In this document: positions 20,863 through 29,389 of the stretch, piece by piece
How the letters are laid out: every line of letters starts with the position of its first letter
How positions within the stretch are numbered: the first letter of the stretch is position 1
Origin: Thermosulfurimonas marina
GTDB taxonomy: Bacteria; Desulfobacterota; Thermodesulfobacteria; Thermodesulfobacteriales; Thermodesulfobacteriaceae
Length of the DNA: 64,000 bases
Direction: 5' to 3'
Assembly (NCBI RefSeq): GCF_012317585.1
Contig: NZ_CP042909.1
Location: 620,001-684,000 of the forward strand
Program-made: the position numbers and the translations under genes
The notes under the pieces: generated by a model
Databases searched by the model: none
What the model was told of the DNA's origin: nothing
The model's input: only the letters and a program-made list of their open reading frames with translations

Positions 20863-21252
20863 ATGCTCGAGAAGGCTACGCGGAAACAGTTGGTTCTCCT
20901 GCAGACCACCTCCGGGCTTTATCTAGGTTTGGTCTGCTTCCATCACGGCTTTGAGAGCCTCAACTTTGTTTTAGAAAAACGAGAATTTTTCGATTTTGAG
21001 TGGCCGGCCTTTGTAGCTGCGGACTCCGGGGGGTTGCGACCGGTCCTCCTGGGCCTGGAACATATCGTAGTGCAGCGCCAGAATGTGGTCTGGTACAGCA
21101 CCGAGGTCCCGGAAAGCCTGGCCCTCCAATATCGGCGCCAGTTGCCCCAGCCTCCGCCGGAGCCGGATCGCCCCTCTCCTCCCCGTCCGGAAAGGCCTTC
21201 TTCCAAGGACAAGGTGGTCACTTTTCCTGGGGTGAAAGACGATGATAAATAA
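20863..21252 (+). CDS. Conserved hypothetical protein, 129 residues
   Basis: I do not recognise a named family. The front two thirds look like a small mixed alpha/beta domain ([20 protein letters not shown]), with a proline-rich tail ([19 protein letters not shown]) and a charged end. The composition matches the GC-rich host, not the island. It ends 11 bases inside rpe, so the two are probably co-transcribed, but this gives no clear hint of function. Confidence 0.6.
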   Translation: MLEKATRKQLVLLQTTSGLYLGLVCFHHGFESLNFVLEKREFFDFEWPAFVAADSGGLRPVLLGLEHIVVQRQNVVWYSTEVPESLALQYRRQLPQPPPEPDRPSPPRPERPSSKDKVVTFPGVKDDDK

Positions 21253-21925
21253 AGGGATCCGCATTGCCCCTTCCCTCCTTTCGGCGGATTTTGCGCGTTT
21301 GGCCGAAGAGGTGCGGGCGGTGGAGGCCGCCGGGGCCGACCTTCTTCATCTGGACGTGATGGATGGGCACTTTGTCCCCAATCTGACCTTTGGCCCCCCG
21401 GTGATCGCGGCCTTAAGGCCCTACACCCGGCTGCCCTTTGACGTTCATCTCATGATCGAAGAGCCGGACCGGTATCTGGCCGAATTTGCCCGGGCCGGGG
21501 CGGACCTCATTTCCGTGCATGCCGAGGCCTGTCGCCATCTTCACCGTACGGTCTCCCGCATCCGGGAGCTGGGGAAAAAGGCCGGGGTGGCCCTCAATCC
21601 CGCCACTCCGCTCGAGGTCCTTGAGTGGGTCCTTCCGGAGCTGGACTTCGTGCTGATTATGAGCGTTAATCCCGGTTTTGGCGGCCAGCGCTATATTCCC
21701 CAGATCACCGAAAAGATCCGGAGGCTTGCCCAAATGATCGCTAAAAGAGGGCTTGCGGTCACCATTGAGGTGGACGGAGGGGTAGGACCGGAGACCGCCG
21801 GGCAGGTGGCCGCAGCCGGGGCCCAAATCCTGGTGGCGGGTTCAGCAGTCTTCGGGGCCGGAGACTACGCCGGGGCCATCCGGGCTATCCGGCAAGCGGC
21901 GGAGAAGGCTTGCGAGAAGGGTTAG
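21242..21925 (+). CDS. rpe: Ribulose-phosphate 3-epimerase
   Basis: Rpe interconverts ribulose-5-phosphate and xylulose-5-phosphate in the pentose phosphate pathway. The 227-residue TIM barrel shows [13 protein letters not shown], the metal-binding [27 protein letters not shown] and the phosphate loop [10 protein letters not shown]. The length is normal. Its 3' end overlaps the convergent pgsA by 84 bases. Confidence 0.97.
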   Translation: MINKGIRIAPSLLSADFARLAEEVRAVEAAGADLLHLDVMDGHFVPNLTFGPPVIAALRPYTRLPFDVHLMIEEPDRYLAEFARAGADLISVHAEACRHLHRTVSRIRELGKKAGVALNPATPLEVLEWVLPELDFVLIMSVNPGFGGQRYIPQITEKIRRLAQMIAKRGLAVTIEVDGGVGPETAGQVAAAGAQILVAGSAVFGAGDYAGAIRAIRQAAEKACEKG

Positions 21926-22567
21926 AGGGAAATAGAAGACCAGCCCGCCGTAAGGAAGCCACCAGAAGGCTTGAGAGCTCGGGAAAAGGGCAAGCAGGAT
22001 CACCGCCGGAAGAAGCCCGATCCCTAGCCGCAGGGCCTCTTTGGCCGAAAGACCCCTTAGTCCTTCCCGTAGGTAGGGCCAGGCGCTGAGCCAGGTGAGG
22101 GCCGCAGCCAGCCAGGCTACCAAGCTCCCAAAACTCCAGGCCCTTTCAGGATCAAAAAATACAAAGGCCAGGATTACCAGCCCGGCCCCGGCCATCTGGA
22201 AAGCGGTCTTCACTCGAGCCAACGGCCAGACGGAAAGCCTTCGTCCGCTTCCTCTGAGGCTCCCCACCAAGATCTCCCGCAGGAGGATTAGGGCCACCGG
22301 GAGATAGGAGAGATAACGCAGGTGCACCATAAGGAGGTAGATGGCCGTCACAAAAACCTTGTCGGCCACCGGGTCAAGCAGGGTCCCCAGGCGAGAGGGG
22401 CGGGTGCGCCGGGCCAGCCAGCCATCTAGATAGTCCGTAAGGCCCAGGAAAGAGCCCACCCCCACCGCGGTGAGTTTCATTTCCGGCCCCCCGTAAAGGA
22501 GCACGCAGGGAAGGGGTAAAAGGAGGACCCGCAGGAAGGTGAGACGGTTGGGGGTGACGCGGAACAT
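21842..22567 (-). CDS. pgsA: CDP-alcohol phosphatidyltransferase, PgsA-like
   Basis: This membrane enzyme makes phosphatidylglycerol phosphate from CDP-diacylglycerol and glycerol-3-phosphate, if the PgsA assignment is right. The CDP-alcohol motif DGxxAR...G...D...D is seen as [20 protein letters not shown] followed by ADK. The 241-residue protein has about eight hydrophobic segments, more than a minimal PgsA, with extra helices at the C-terminus. ATG 22567 overlaps the stop of the zinc-finger gene by one base. The tail overlaps rpe convergently. Confidence 0.85.
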   Translation of the reverse strand: MFRVTPNRLTFLRVLLLPLPCVLLYGGPEMKLTAVGVGSFLGLTDYLDGWLARRTRPSRLGTLLDPVADKVFVTAIYLLMVHLRYLSYLPVALILLREILVGSLRGSGRRLSVWPLARVKTAFQMAGAGLVILAFVFFDPERAWSFGSLVAWLAAALTWLSAWPYLREGLRGLSAKEALRLGIGLLPAVILLALFPSSQAFWWLPYGGLVFYFPLTLLASLLRRLPDSPDGPGVVSGPEDC

Positions 22568-22845
22568 TATTCCACCGCCGAGAGCATCTCCCAGCGCTCC
22601 TGACAGGCGCGGCACCGTTCTGCCCAGGGCACAGTCTCCAGGCGCTTGAGACGCAACCACTGGCCACAGTCCACGCAGCGGCCGTATTCTCCGCGTTCCA
22701 TGCGCGCTAAGGCCTGCCGGATGCGCTCGGGAAGCCCGCTCTTCTCACACCCCCGACTTTCACACTCCCGGAGCCGACGCTCCAGGACCTCCCGAAAGCG
22801 GGCCAGTTCCTCCGGCTTAAGGGGACGCCTTTCCGAAAAGAACAC
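22567..22845 (-). CDS. DksA/TraR-family zinc-finger protein
   Basis: The 92-residue protein has a helical front and a C4-type zinc finger formed by CVDCGQWL and CRACQ, as in TraR/DksA transcription factors that bind in the RNA polymerase secondary channel. It lacks most of the long coiled coil of E. coli DksA, so it is a short TraR/YbiI-like version. It shares a stop/start junction with pgsA and follows a BCAM0308-like gene by three bases. Confidence 0.8.
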   Translation of the reverse strand: MFFSERRPLKPEELARFREVLERRLRECESRGCEKSGLPERIRQALARMERGEYGRCVDCGQWLRLKRLETVPWAERCRACQERWEMLSAVE

Positions 22846-22848
22846 CCT

Positions 22849-23355
22849 TTACCTCTCCCAATAAATTCGTACCAGTTTGTCACCTTCCGACCAGCGGAAG
22901 GTGAGATTGCCTTTGTAGGCCCGGTAAATGGCCCGACCCAGGCGCTGGGCCAGATGATCCGTAGTGGTTTCAATGACCGTGCGTCCGTCTTCCTCATACA
23001 TGGTGATGATCTGGTGGAGAGGATTAACCCCTCGGGCCCGCTCTACTTCGTTCTGGATAATGCGCATGATCTCTTCCCGATGTTTTTCATAAAAGGGCCC
23101 GGAAAGATAAAGATAGCCCATGGCGTAATGATCCAAGGCTTTACGGCATCCGGGACAGATAATCTTGGGAACGAAATCTGTGTCCTTATATTCTTCATAG
23201 AATTCCTCGTCGATTAGCCAACGCTTGTCCCGAAAGACGGCGTGACAGCGAGGGCAGATAGCCTCTCCGGCTGGAGCTTCATCGGTGAGATAGGGGTCTT
23301 CGCTGGTCTGATATTCGTGCCGTTCACGCAGCCATTTGTCTCCCTTGCGGGCCAT
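22849..23355 (-). CDS. BCAM0308/NMD3-like zinc-binding protein
   Basis: The 168-residue protein has two CxxC pairs, CPRCHAVF and CPGCRKALD, about 48 residues apart, and the surrounding stretch typical of the BCAM0308 family, whose role is unknown. The C-terminal part is a small alpha/beta domain with RLGRAIYRAYKG. A zinc ribbon acting with RNA or protein is plausible but not shown. It is followed immediately by the DksA/TraR-type gene. Confidence 0.65.
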   Translation of the reverse strand: MARKGDKWLRERHEYQTSEDPYLTDEAPAGEAICPRCHAVFRDKRWLIDEEFYEEYKDTDFVPKIICPGCRKALDHYAMGYLYLSGPFYEKHREEIMRIIQNEVERARGVNPLHQIITMYEEDGRTVIETTTDHLAQRLGRAIYRAYKGNLTFRWSEGDKLVRIYWER

Positions 23356-23359
23356 AATC

Positions 23360-23989
23360 TCACCCCCTTAAAGAGTCTTTTTTGCGGCGCCAGCGCCCCG
23401 CGCGCGGGTTGACGAACTCGGCTATGGTCTGCACATAGAGATCCGGACTTTTTAAAAGGACTTCGCCCCGCCTCATTCCCGGAAGAAGGAGAAGCTTTTT
23501 TGCATGGGCTGGAGATAAAGTAAACATCCTTTCGGCCTCAGGAAAGGGGAAAGAGTCTTCCAGTTGGGGGTGAAAGAGGAGGTGCGGTTTGCGCAAGGCG
23601 GAAAGAAGCCCCGAGGCCTCCTCCCGATCTTCGGCCCGGAGGCTGTCGAGGATCAGCCCCCGGATCTCCGCGCCCAAGTCCCGGGAGAGCCTGAGGGCCC
23701 AGAGCCCTCCCCGCCCTTCTCCCCAGACCCACCATTGAAGCACCCGGGACTTCACCGGGGAGTTTGACCGAAGGTCCTCAAAAGCCGTAAGAATTTCCGT
23801 ATAGCCCGGAAAGCTCTCGGGAAGCACCACGGAAAATTCCTCGAGGAGGAGTTTTTCCGCCAGGGACTCCACGGTGGAGGAGCGGCTCTCGGGCAGGAGG
23901 AGAAGCCCCGGGGAGGGCCGTGGGGGAAAGAAGACCTTAAAGAAAATCCCCCCGGCCTCCAGGCGTTCTATAGAGGCCGATCCCGCCAT
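23360..23989 (-). CDS. Alpha/beta-hydrolase-like protein of unknown role
   Basis: The 209-residue protein starts at the ATG at 23989, which overlaps the upstream gene by 22 bases; a longer frame has 18 low-complexity residues and is less likely. The order GLLLLPESRSS, the stretch WWVWGEGRGGLWALRLS (position of a nucleophile elbow, but with Glu where Ser is expected: GEGRGG) and LILDSLRAED resembles an alpha/beta-hydrolase fold. The missing nucleophile suggests a non-enzymatic protein or another chemistry. The function is not known. Confidence 0.5.
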   Translation of the reverse strand: MAGSASIERLEAGGIFFKVFFPPRPSPGLLLLPESRSSTVESLAEKLLLEEFSVVLPESFPGYTEILTAFEDLRSNSPVKSRVLQWWVWGEGRGGLWALRLSRDLGAEIRGLILDSLRAEDREEASGLLSALRKPHLLFHPQLEDSFPFPEAERMFTLSPAHAKKLLLLPGMRRGEVLLKSPDLYVQTIAEFVNPRAGRWRRKKDSLRG

Positions 23990-24450
23990 AACTCCTCCAG
24001 CCTTTCGGCCTCTTCCTCCCGCCGGCGGACTTCCTCTTCCCACTGTATTCGCCGTTCATAAAGGGGGACCTCGGTGGCCAGAAAGCGTTCGGCAAACTCC
24101 GGATGGGAAAGATAATCTAAGGCCGCCCGCAGGAAATTTTCTTTAAGGGAAAAGAAAACCGCCTCTCTTTCCCGCTCGTCCACGAAGTGCCGTTCTTTGC
24201 GATATCGATAGTAAAAGAGGCCTTCTTCGCGGACGAAGCGCTCATAGAGCTCCGGTGAGGAGAAGTGCTCCCGGCTCGGGCGGATGGGGATCTGGATAAG
24301 GAGTCCTACCAGCCAGCGGTCTCCGGCCAGCCGACGGGAATAGTCCCAGATCTCCAGCCGCAGTCCGTTGGGAAGTTCCCGTATCTCTACACACTCCCCA
24401 GGCCACAGGGGCTGGTGTTTCTCGCTCGGAGGCAACCACTGGTAAGCCAT
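23968..24450 (-). CDS. Conserved hypothetical protein, 160 residues
   Basis: No family is recognised. The sequence starts MAYQWLPPSEKHQPLWPGEC, continues with a beta-rich region (RLEIWDYSRRL, WLVGLLIQIPI) and ends in a strongly charged helix that may be a coiled coil (residues about 130-155). No signal peptide or membrane segment is visible. It is the first gene of a compact minus-strand run with the hydrolase-like, BCAM0308-like, zinc-finger and pgsA genes. Confidence 0.6.
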   Translation of the reverse strand: MAYQWLPPSEKHQPLWPGECVEIRELPNGLRLEIWDYSRRLAGDRWLVGLLIQIPIRPSREHFSSPELYERFVREEGLFYYRYRKERHFVDEREREAVFFSLKENFLRAALDYLSHPEFAERFLATEVPLYERRIQWEEEVRRREEEAERLEELWRDRPL

Positions 24451-24531
24451 ATCAGATCCCGCTTCACACGCCCCCTTTTCCTAGCACATCTTCCTCCTGA
24501 GGTCTCTTTTAACAAATTTTAGCTAGGTCCC

Positions 24532-24568
24532 AAAAAAACTTGGCCAGGTTGTCTCGTTGCTGCCAAGT
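24532..24568 (-). terminator. Rho-independent terminator after purH
   Basis: On the minus strand, ACTTGGC (24568-24562) pairs with GCCAAGT (24544-24538) around a loop of about 17 bases, followed by a run of seven T (24538-24532). It directly follows the transformylase stop. Confidence 0.65.
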
Positions 24569-24573
24569 CATGA

Positions 24574-25869
24574 CTAATGCTTAAAGACCCGTTGGCCGGT
24601 GAAGACCATGGCTACCGGGGGCTCGGCCTCGTTACAGGCTTCAATGGATTCCCAGTCCCGCAGGGAGCCTCCGGGCTGAATGATGGCCGAAATGCCCTCG
24701 CGAATGGCTACATCCACCGCGTCCCGGAAGGGGAAGAAGGCATCGGAGACCATAACCGAGCCCGGAAGCCCGGCCCGGGCCGCCCGGGTCTCCTCATCGA
24801 TTTCAATCTTCTGGGATTCTGGACGCTGACCCTTACGGATCTCCAGTTCCAGTTGCTTATAGGGAATACCGTAGCGGTCGTAGCAAAGAAGATCGGCGTA
24901 CTTGGTGTAGGCCTTGAAGATGGCGATCTCCGTAACTCCCACCCGATCCTGCTCCCCGGTACCAATAGCCACCGTGCACTCATCCTTCACGAAAAGGACG
25001 GAGTTAGAGGTCACTCCCATCTCCACCGCCCAACCAAAAAGCATATCGCGGATCTCCCGCTCGGTGGGTTCACGCCGGCAGCGCACCTCTGTACCATCGG
25101 GTTTTTTGGCCACCGCAGGCTTTAAGTCCTCCGGCCCGCGGACCCGATTGATCTGAGACTGCTGGACGATGAGTCCCCCGTCGATAAGGCTCTTGAATTC
25201 CACTACCGGCACTCCCCAGTATTCCTCCAGACGATCTATGCGCCGGATGCGGATGATGCGCAGGTTCTTACGCTTTTTCAGGATCTCCACCGCTCCTTCC
25301 TCGTACTCCGGAGCGGCCACCACCTCGAAATACTGCTCGCTGATGGCCTCGGCACAGGCCTTGTCCACCGGCCGGTTCAAGGCAAGGGCCCCGCCGAAGG
25401 CCGCAATGCGGTCGGCTCGAAAGGCCCGCACAAAGGCCTCGGCAATACTCTCTCCGTAAGCCACGCCGCAAGGATTGTTGTGTTTTACGATTACGCAGCA
25501 GGGCTTCTTGGAAAGATAACGCAGGATGTTTAGGGCGTTGTCCACATCGGTAAGATTGGTCTTGCTGGGGTGTTTACCGAACTGGAGCATATCCTCTTCC
25601 CGGAGACTGGAGACCAACCCCCATCCGGGCTGGATATACTCACATTCCCCGAGTACCAGGTTGCCATTTACCAGTTCGTAAAGGGCCGCCTCCTGGTCGG
25701 GATTTTCCCCGTAGCGCAACCCCCGCTCTTCGATTACTCCGGGCTCCACTTCGATCTTCCAGGTGCGTTTGCGGTAAACCAGGGTCTGATCCCCGAAGGT
25801 GATGCGGATCTCCGGTGGGAAATGGTCTCCTTTGATCTCCCGGTACATCTTCTTCAGGTCTTCGGCCAC
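24574..25869 (-). CDS. purH: AICAR transformylase, stand-alone (PurH C-terminal domain type)
   Basis: The enzyme formylates AICAR with 10-formyl-THF in purine synthesis. The 431-residue protein aligns by eye with the transformylase half of PurH: RYGENPDQEAALYE, KTNLTDVDNALNIL, VKHNNPCGVAYGESI with the catalytic Lys-His, and the end SDAFFPFRDAVDVA with IQPGGSLRD. The IMP cyclohydrolase (MGS-like) N-terminal domain of the usual bifunctional enzyme is absent; that step must be done elsewhere. The start is GTG 25869. A promoter is visible at 25930-25901. Confidence 0.9.
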   Translation of the reverse strand: MAEDLKKMYREIKGDHFPPEIRITFGDQTLVYRKRTWKIEVEPGVIEERGLRYGENPDQEAALYELVNGNLVLGECEYIQPGWGLVSSLREEDMLQFGKHPSKTNLTDVDNALNILRYLSKKPCCVIVKHNNPCGVAYGESIAEAFVRAFRADRIAAFGGALALNRPVDKACAEAISEQYFEVVAAPEYEEGAVEILKKRKNLRIIRIRRIDRLEEYWGVPVVEFKSLIDGGLIVQQSQINRVRGPEDLKPAVAKKPDGTEVRCRREPTEREIRDMLFGWAVEMGVTSNSVLFVKDECTVAIGTGEQDRVGVTEIAIFKAYTKYADLLCYDRYGIPYKQLELEIRKGQRPESQKIEIDEETRAARAGLPGSVMVSDAFFPFRDAVDVAIREGISAIIQPGGSLRDWESIEACNEAEPPVAMVFTGQRVFKH

Positions 25870-25900
25870 GATCGCACCCCCTGCCGGAAATTTTTTCTCA

Positions 25901-25930
25901 AGGATAGCCCCGAAGGACCTTCCCCGTCAA
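25901..25930 (-). promoter_or_regulatory. Candidate promoter of the AICAR transformylase gene
   Basis: On the minus strand, TTGACG (25930-25925) and TATCCT (25906-25901) are separated by 18 bases, about 32 bases upstream of the GTG start. It lies between the helicase stop and the gene. Confidence 0.45.
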
Positions 25931-25937
25931 ATGGTAT

Positions 25938-27221
25938 TTACCTCCGGGAGCGAGGACGGCCCTTTCCCGGACGGGGCCTGCGGCGAGGGGCAGCGCCTTT
26001 CCCTCCCAGTTCCTCCCGCACCAGGGCCGGGGAGACCAGCCATTCCTCCTCCGGCTCGGGATAGAGGACCTCCATGCGGCGTCCCAGAAGTTCTTCAATG
26101 GCTTCCAAGAAAAAGGCCCCGGTTTCGTCACAGAGGGAGAGGATCTCGCCGGATTCCTTGCGGATCCGGGCCGCCCGCTGAAGGAAATCACTGGGGACTT
26201 CCGGAAGATCGTAATTGATGATGAGTTCCAGTTCCGGGTCCTGGATGAAGCGGCAGCCGGCATCGGTGGCCACCAACAACCGGTAATCCCCCCGGGCAAA
26301 GCCTTTAAGGAAGTTGAGCCGCAGGGGAAGGGGAAGCTCTGGTTTCAAAAAGGCCGCCTTAAGGCCCACAGCCTTGAGATCGTCGGTAAGACGCTGGGCA
26401 GTGACTTTTTCATTTACAAAGATCAGGGCCCGGGGCCAGCCCTTCTGCCGCAGGATTCCTAAAAGAAGGGGCCATTTTTCCTCCTCCGAAACGTGTATTA
26501 CCGCCAGCTTCAGCCCGGAAAAATCCCTCCTCCCCTCCTCTACATAGATTTCTTCCGGCTCCCGGGTGATCTCTGCGGCTACCTCCAGGGCCGGGTAGGA
26601 GAGGTCTCCCAAAAGAACGAGAGTCTGACGCCGGTCCGGCGGGGGAAGCTTACCCAGAAGCTGGCGCACAAAGGTCTGACTACGGGAGACCATAACCTCA
26701 AGTTCGTCCACGACCAGGAGGCGCAACCCGTGAAAGCGCAGAAGATTCCATTTGAGGAGGCGGGAGAGTCCGTCAGGAGTGGTAAAAAGGAGATGGGGCC
26801 CCTTTTCCACCTCCGGGAGTTCGGCCTCGAGATGGGGGCCCTCTCCGGAAAAGACCGCTACCCGATGTTCCAGGCCCTCCAGGAGCCTCCGGGCCCAGTC
26901 GGCCAAGGCCCGGGCCCGTTCCGGGCTCGAGGTCACCACCAGGGCCACCGGACGGGCTTCTTCGTTTCCGTTTCCGGAAAGGAGGCGGTTGGCCGCCCAA
27001 AGGACGGTAAGAAGACCCTTGCCACTTCCCCGCCGGGCCCTCAGGATGAGGTCTCGGCCACGGAGGACCTCCGAAAAAGCCAGGTCCTGCAGAATGGTGG
27101 TGCGGGTGATCCCCGAGGCGGAAAGACGCTCCTTTAGAAGAGGATGAAGGGGAAACTGGGCCAGAGGCCGCCCGTGAAGCGGAACCGCCAGAGCCTTAAT
27201 CTCACCTGCCCCACTCTCCAT
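25938..27221 (-). CDS. DEAD/DEAH-box-like RNA helicase with degenerate motifs
   Basis: The 427-residue protein keeps a helicase core: motif I region ARRGSGKG (normally AxTGxGKT), motif II as DELE in LLVVDELEVMV (normally DEAD), motif III-like LLGDLSY, and a motif VI-like QRAARIRK. A basic tail (RRRPRPGKGRPRSRR) may bind RNA. Several changes at catalytic positions put ATPase activity in doubt. ATG 27221 is chosen; the frame extends back into the tRNA-Leu gene and that extension is rejected. It may act in ribosome or RNA handling. Confidence 0.75.
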   Translation of the reverse strand: MESGAGEIKALAVPLHGRPLAQFPLHPLLKERLSASGITRTTILQDLAFSEVLRGRDLILRARRGSGKGLLTVLWAANRLLSGNGNEEARPVALVVTSSPERARALADWARRLLEGLEHRVAVFSGEGPHLEAELPEVEKGPHLLFTTPDGLSRLLKWNLLRFHGLRLLVVDELEVMVSRSQTFVRQLLGKLPPPDRRQTLVLLGDLSYPALEVAAEITREPEEIYVEEGRRDFSGLKLAVIHVSEEEKWPLLLGILRQKGWPRALIFVNEKVTAQRLTDDLKAVGLKAAFLKPELPLPLRLNFLKGFARGDYRLLVATDAGCRFIQDPELELIINYDLPEVPSDFLQRAARIRKESGEILSLCDETGAFFLEAIEELLGRRMEVLYPEPEEEWLVSPALVREELGGKGAAPRRRPRPGKGRPRSRR

Positions 27222-27243
27222 AGGGACCCCGAGGAGCCGCTCT

Positions 27244-27330
27244 TGGTGCCGAGGGCGGGACTCGAACCCGCACGGGGGTATCCCCACTGGATCCTGAATC
27301 CAGCGCGTCTACCAATTCCGCCACCTCGGC
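27244..27330 (-). tRNA. tRNA-Leu (anticodon CAG)
   Basis: The 87-base class II tRNA has the acceptor stem GCCGAGG/CCTCGGC, an A discriminator and encoded CCA (27246-27244). The anticodon loop reads TTCAGGA with CAG in the middle, and the long variable arm and GGTTCGAGTCC T-arm are as expected for leucine. Confidence 0.96.
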
Positions 27331-27339
27331 TCCCTTTAA

Positions 27340-27368
27340 GGAATAATGCCCAACCCGAAAACTGTCAA
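27340..27368 (-). promoter_or_regulatory. Promoter of tRNA-Leu
   Basis: On the minus strand a perfect TTGACA (27368-27363) is followed after 17 bases by TATTCC (27345-27340). Transcription would begin just before the mature tRNA end at 27330. Confidence 0.65.
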
Positions 27369-27428
27369 CTTGGACTTGCCAAAAAGGGCGCAAGCTTTTA
27401 GGGTGGAAGAAAATCCCGGAGGAAGAGG

Positions 27429-28004
27429 GTGAAGGCGGTAGAAAAGGAGCGCCAAACCCGGGAGACGGAAGTCCGCTTGAAGCTGGACCCTCGGGGAGGG
27501 GCGGTAAGGGTGGAGACTCCGGTGGGATTTCTGAACCACATGCTGGAGCTCTTGGCCTATCATGCCGGCTGGGGGTTGGAGCTTTCTGCCCGGGGGGATC
27601 TTGAGGTAGATGCCCACCACACGGTGGAAGATGTGGGGATCGTACTGGGGGAGGCCCTAGAGGAAGCCCTGGGAGACCGTGCGGGTCTTTCCCGCTACGG
27701 GGAAGCCACGGTGCCCATGGAGGAGGCCCTGGCCCAGGCGGTGGTAGATCTGGTCCGGCGGCCCTTTTTCCGCTTCGAAGGCCGCTTTCCGGCCGAAAGG
27801 GTAGGACAATTTGACCTGGAGCTCGTGCCGGAGTTTCTCAAGGCCCTGGCCATGAATGGAAGGTTTACCCTCCATGTGCGGCTTTTTTACGGGGAAAACG
27901 CCCACCATATGGCTGAAGCAGTGTTTAAGGCCCTGGCCGTGGCCCTTTCCCGGGCCCTGAGTCCCTTGGAAGGAGGGCCCCGTTCCACCAAGGGAGTCCT
28001 TTGA
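27429..28004 (+). CDS. hisB: Imidazoleglycerol-phosphate dehydratase
   Basis: HisB catalyses the dehydration of imidazoleglycerol phosphate in histidine synthesis. The 191-residue protein has the two manganese-binding repeats: LNHMLELLAYHAG with DAHHTVEDVGI, and the later MNGRFTLHVRLFYGENAHHMAEAVFKAL region. It is the monofunctional type, without the phosphatase domain. The start is GTG 27429 after GGAAGAG. hisA lies two genes downstream. Confidence 0.95.
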   Translation: MKAVEKERQTRETEVRLKLDPRGGAVRVETPVGFLNHMLELLAYHAGWGLELSARGDLEVDAHHTVEDVGIVLGEALEEALGDRAGLSRYGEATVPMEEALAQAVVDLVRRPFFRFEGRFPAERVGQFDLELVPEFLKALAMNGRFTLHVRLFYGENAHHMAEAVFKALAVALSRALSPLEGGPRSTKGVL

Positions 28005-28014
28005 GGAGGCTGAC

Positions 28015-28656
28015 ATGCGTTGGAAGGGGCTTCTGGTATTTTTGGCCATCGTTTTTCTTTCCGCCTGTGCCCGGAGGGTGTCTTCCCCGGTGCTCAAGGC
28101 CCCGAGAACGGTGGCGGTACTGCCCTTTGAGGCCGTCTGTGAGCCGGAAGGAATTCTCTTTCCCTGTCCGGTAAAGGAAATCGCCGGCGGAGAGATTGCC
28201 CCTGAGGCTCCAGAGGTCCTGGATAATCTCCTGCGGGAAATGCTTTCCGGAAGGCCGGGCTTCCGGTTCGTCTCGAGGGAGGAATATCAGGCCCTGCGGG
28301 AGGAGTTTCTGGCTCAAACGGAAAGGCCCACCTTGGTAGAGTGGGCCCGGTTTTTGGGAAAGCGCCTTTCGGTGGAGGCCCTGCTCTATGCCCGGGTCTT
28401 TCGCTACCAGGAAAGGTGGGGTCGGGGCTATGCCGTGGAACGCCCGGCTTCGGTAGCCTTTGCCCTGGTCCTCTTTGAGGCCCGAAGTGGAAGGATCCTC
28501 TGGAAGGCTTGGTTTGACGAGACCCAGCAGCCTTTGAGTGAAAACCTTTTTAAGATCCGCCTTTACGGTGGAGTGCGCTGGCTTACCGCCCGGGAGTTGG
28601 CCCAGAGGGGGCTGCGGCAGCTCCTCAAGGACTTTCCCTATCCCTCAGGCTCTTAG
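28015..28656 (+). CDS. Putative lipoprotein between hisB and hisA
   Basis: The 213-residue protein has a lipoprotein signal peptide with lipobox LSAC (Cys18) and should be membrane-anchored on the periplasmic side. The rest looks like a compact alpha/beta domain: TVAVLPFEAVC near residue 36, VSREEYQALREEF, and FALVLFEARSGRILWKAWF, an order seen in LpoB/CsgG-like or DUF799-like outer membrane lipoproteins. The function is not known. A GAGGAGG site precedes the ATG. Its place in a histidine operon is probably incidental. Confidence 0.7.
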   Translation: MRWKGLLVFLAIVFLSACARRVSSPVLKAPRTVAVLPFEAVCEPEGILFPCPVKEIAGGEIAPEAPEVLDNLLREMLSGRPGFRFVSREEYQALREEFLAQTERPTLVEWARFLGKRLSVEALLYARVFRYQERWGRGYAVERPASVAFALVLFEARSGRILWKAWFDETQQPLSENLFKIRLYGGVRWLTARELAQRGLRQLLKDFPYPSGS

Positions 28657-28665
28657 GAGGTTGCC

Positions 28666-29388
28666 ATGCTGGTCATTCCGGCCATTGATCTCAAGGACGG
28701 CCGTTGCGTGCGCCTCTACCAGGGGGACTACAGTCAAGAGACAGTTTACGGGGAGGATCCGGTGAGCCAGATCCGGGCCTTTGCCGAGGCCGGGGCGGAA
28801 AAGATCCACATCGTGGACCTTTCCGGGGCCCGAGAAGGCCGCCCGGTGCACTTTGAGCTCGTGGTGGAGATGGCCCGGGCGGTCCGGGTGCCGGTAGAGG
28901 TGGGGGGAGGGATTCGGGATCTGGCCACCATTGAAGCTTATCTTTCCGCCGGGGTCTTTCAGGTCATTCTGGGGACCGTGGCCTGCCGGGCCCCGGAACT
29001 GGTGCGGGAGGCCGCCCGGGCCTTTCCGGGACGCATCCTGGTGAGTCTCGACGTGCGGGGGGAAAGGGTGGCGGTCTCCGGCTGGACCGAGGCCGAGAAT
29101 CTCTCTTATCTGGAGCTGGCTCAAAGGCTGGAAGAGGCCGGGGTGGCGGGGATCATCTTTACGGAGATCGAAAGAGACGGAACCGGAGAGGGAGTCTATA
29201 CCGGGCGTCTGGAAAGACTTTTGGAGGTGGTGAGTCTTCCCGTGACTCTGGCTGGCGGAGTGGCTAGACTGGAGGATATTCTGCGTCTCAAGCCCCTCGA
29301 AAAAAGGGGGCTTTCCGGAGTAATTGTGGGCCGGGCCCTTTACGAGGGAACCCTGGACCTCCGGGAGGCCCTGAGGGCAGCCCGCTAG
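28666..29388 (+). CDS. hisA: Phosphoribosylformimino-5-aminoimidazole carboxamide ribotide isomerase
   Basis: HisA performs the Amadori rearrangement of ProFAR in histidine synthesis. The 240-residue TIM barrel shows the catalytic Asp pair: D8 in PAIDLKDGRCVRLYQGD and the second in EIERDGTGEG. The phosphate-binding stretches VEVGGGIRD and VTLAGGVARLED are present. The length is typical. Confidence 0.96.
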   Translation: MLVIPAIDLKDGRCVRLYQGDYSQETVYGEDPVSQIRAFAEAGAEKIHIVDLSGAREGRPVHFELVVEMARAVRVPVEVGGGIRDLATIEAYLSAGVFQVILGTVACRAPELVREAARAFPGRILVSLDVRGERVAVSGWTEAENLSYLELAQRLEEAGVAGIIFTEIERDGTGEGVYTGRLERLLEVVSLPVTLAGGVARLEDILRLKPLEKRGLSGVIVGRALYEGTLDLREALRAAR

Positions 29389-29389
29389 C

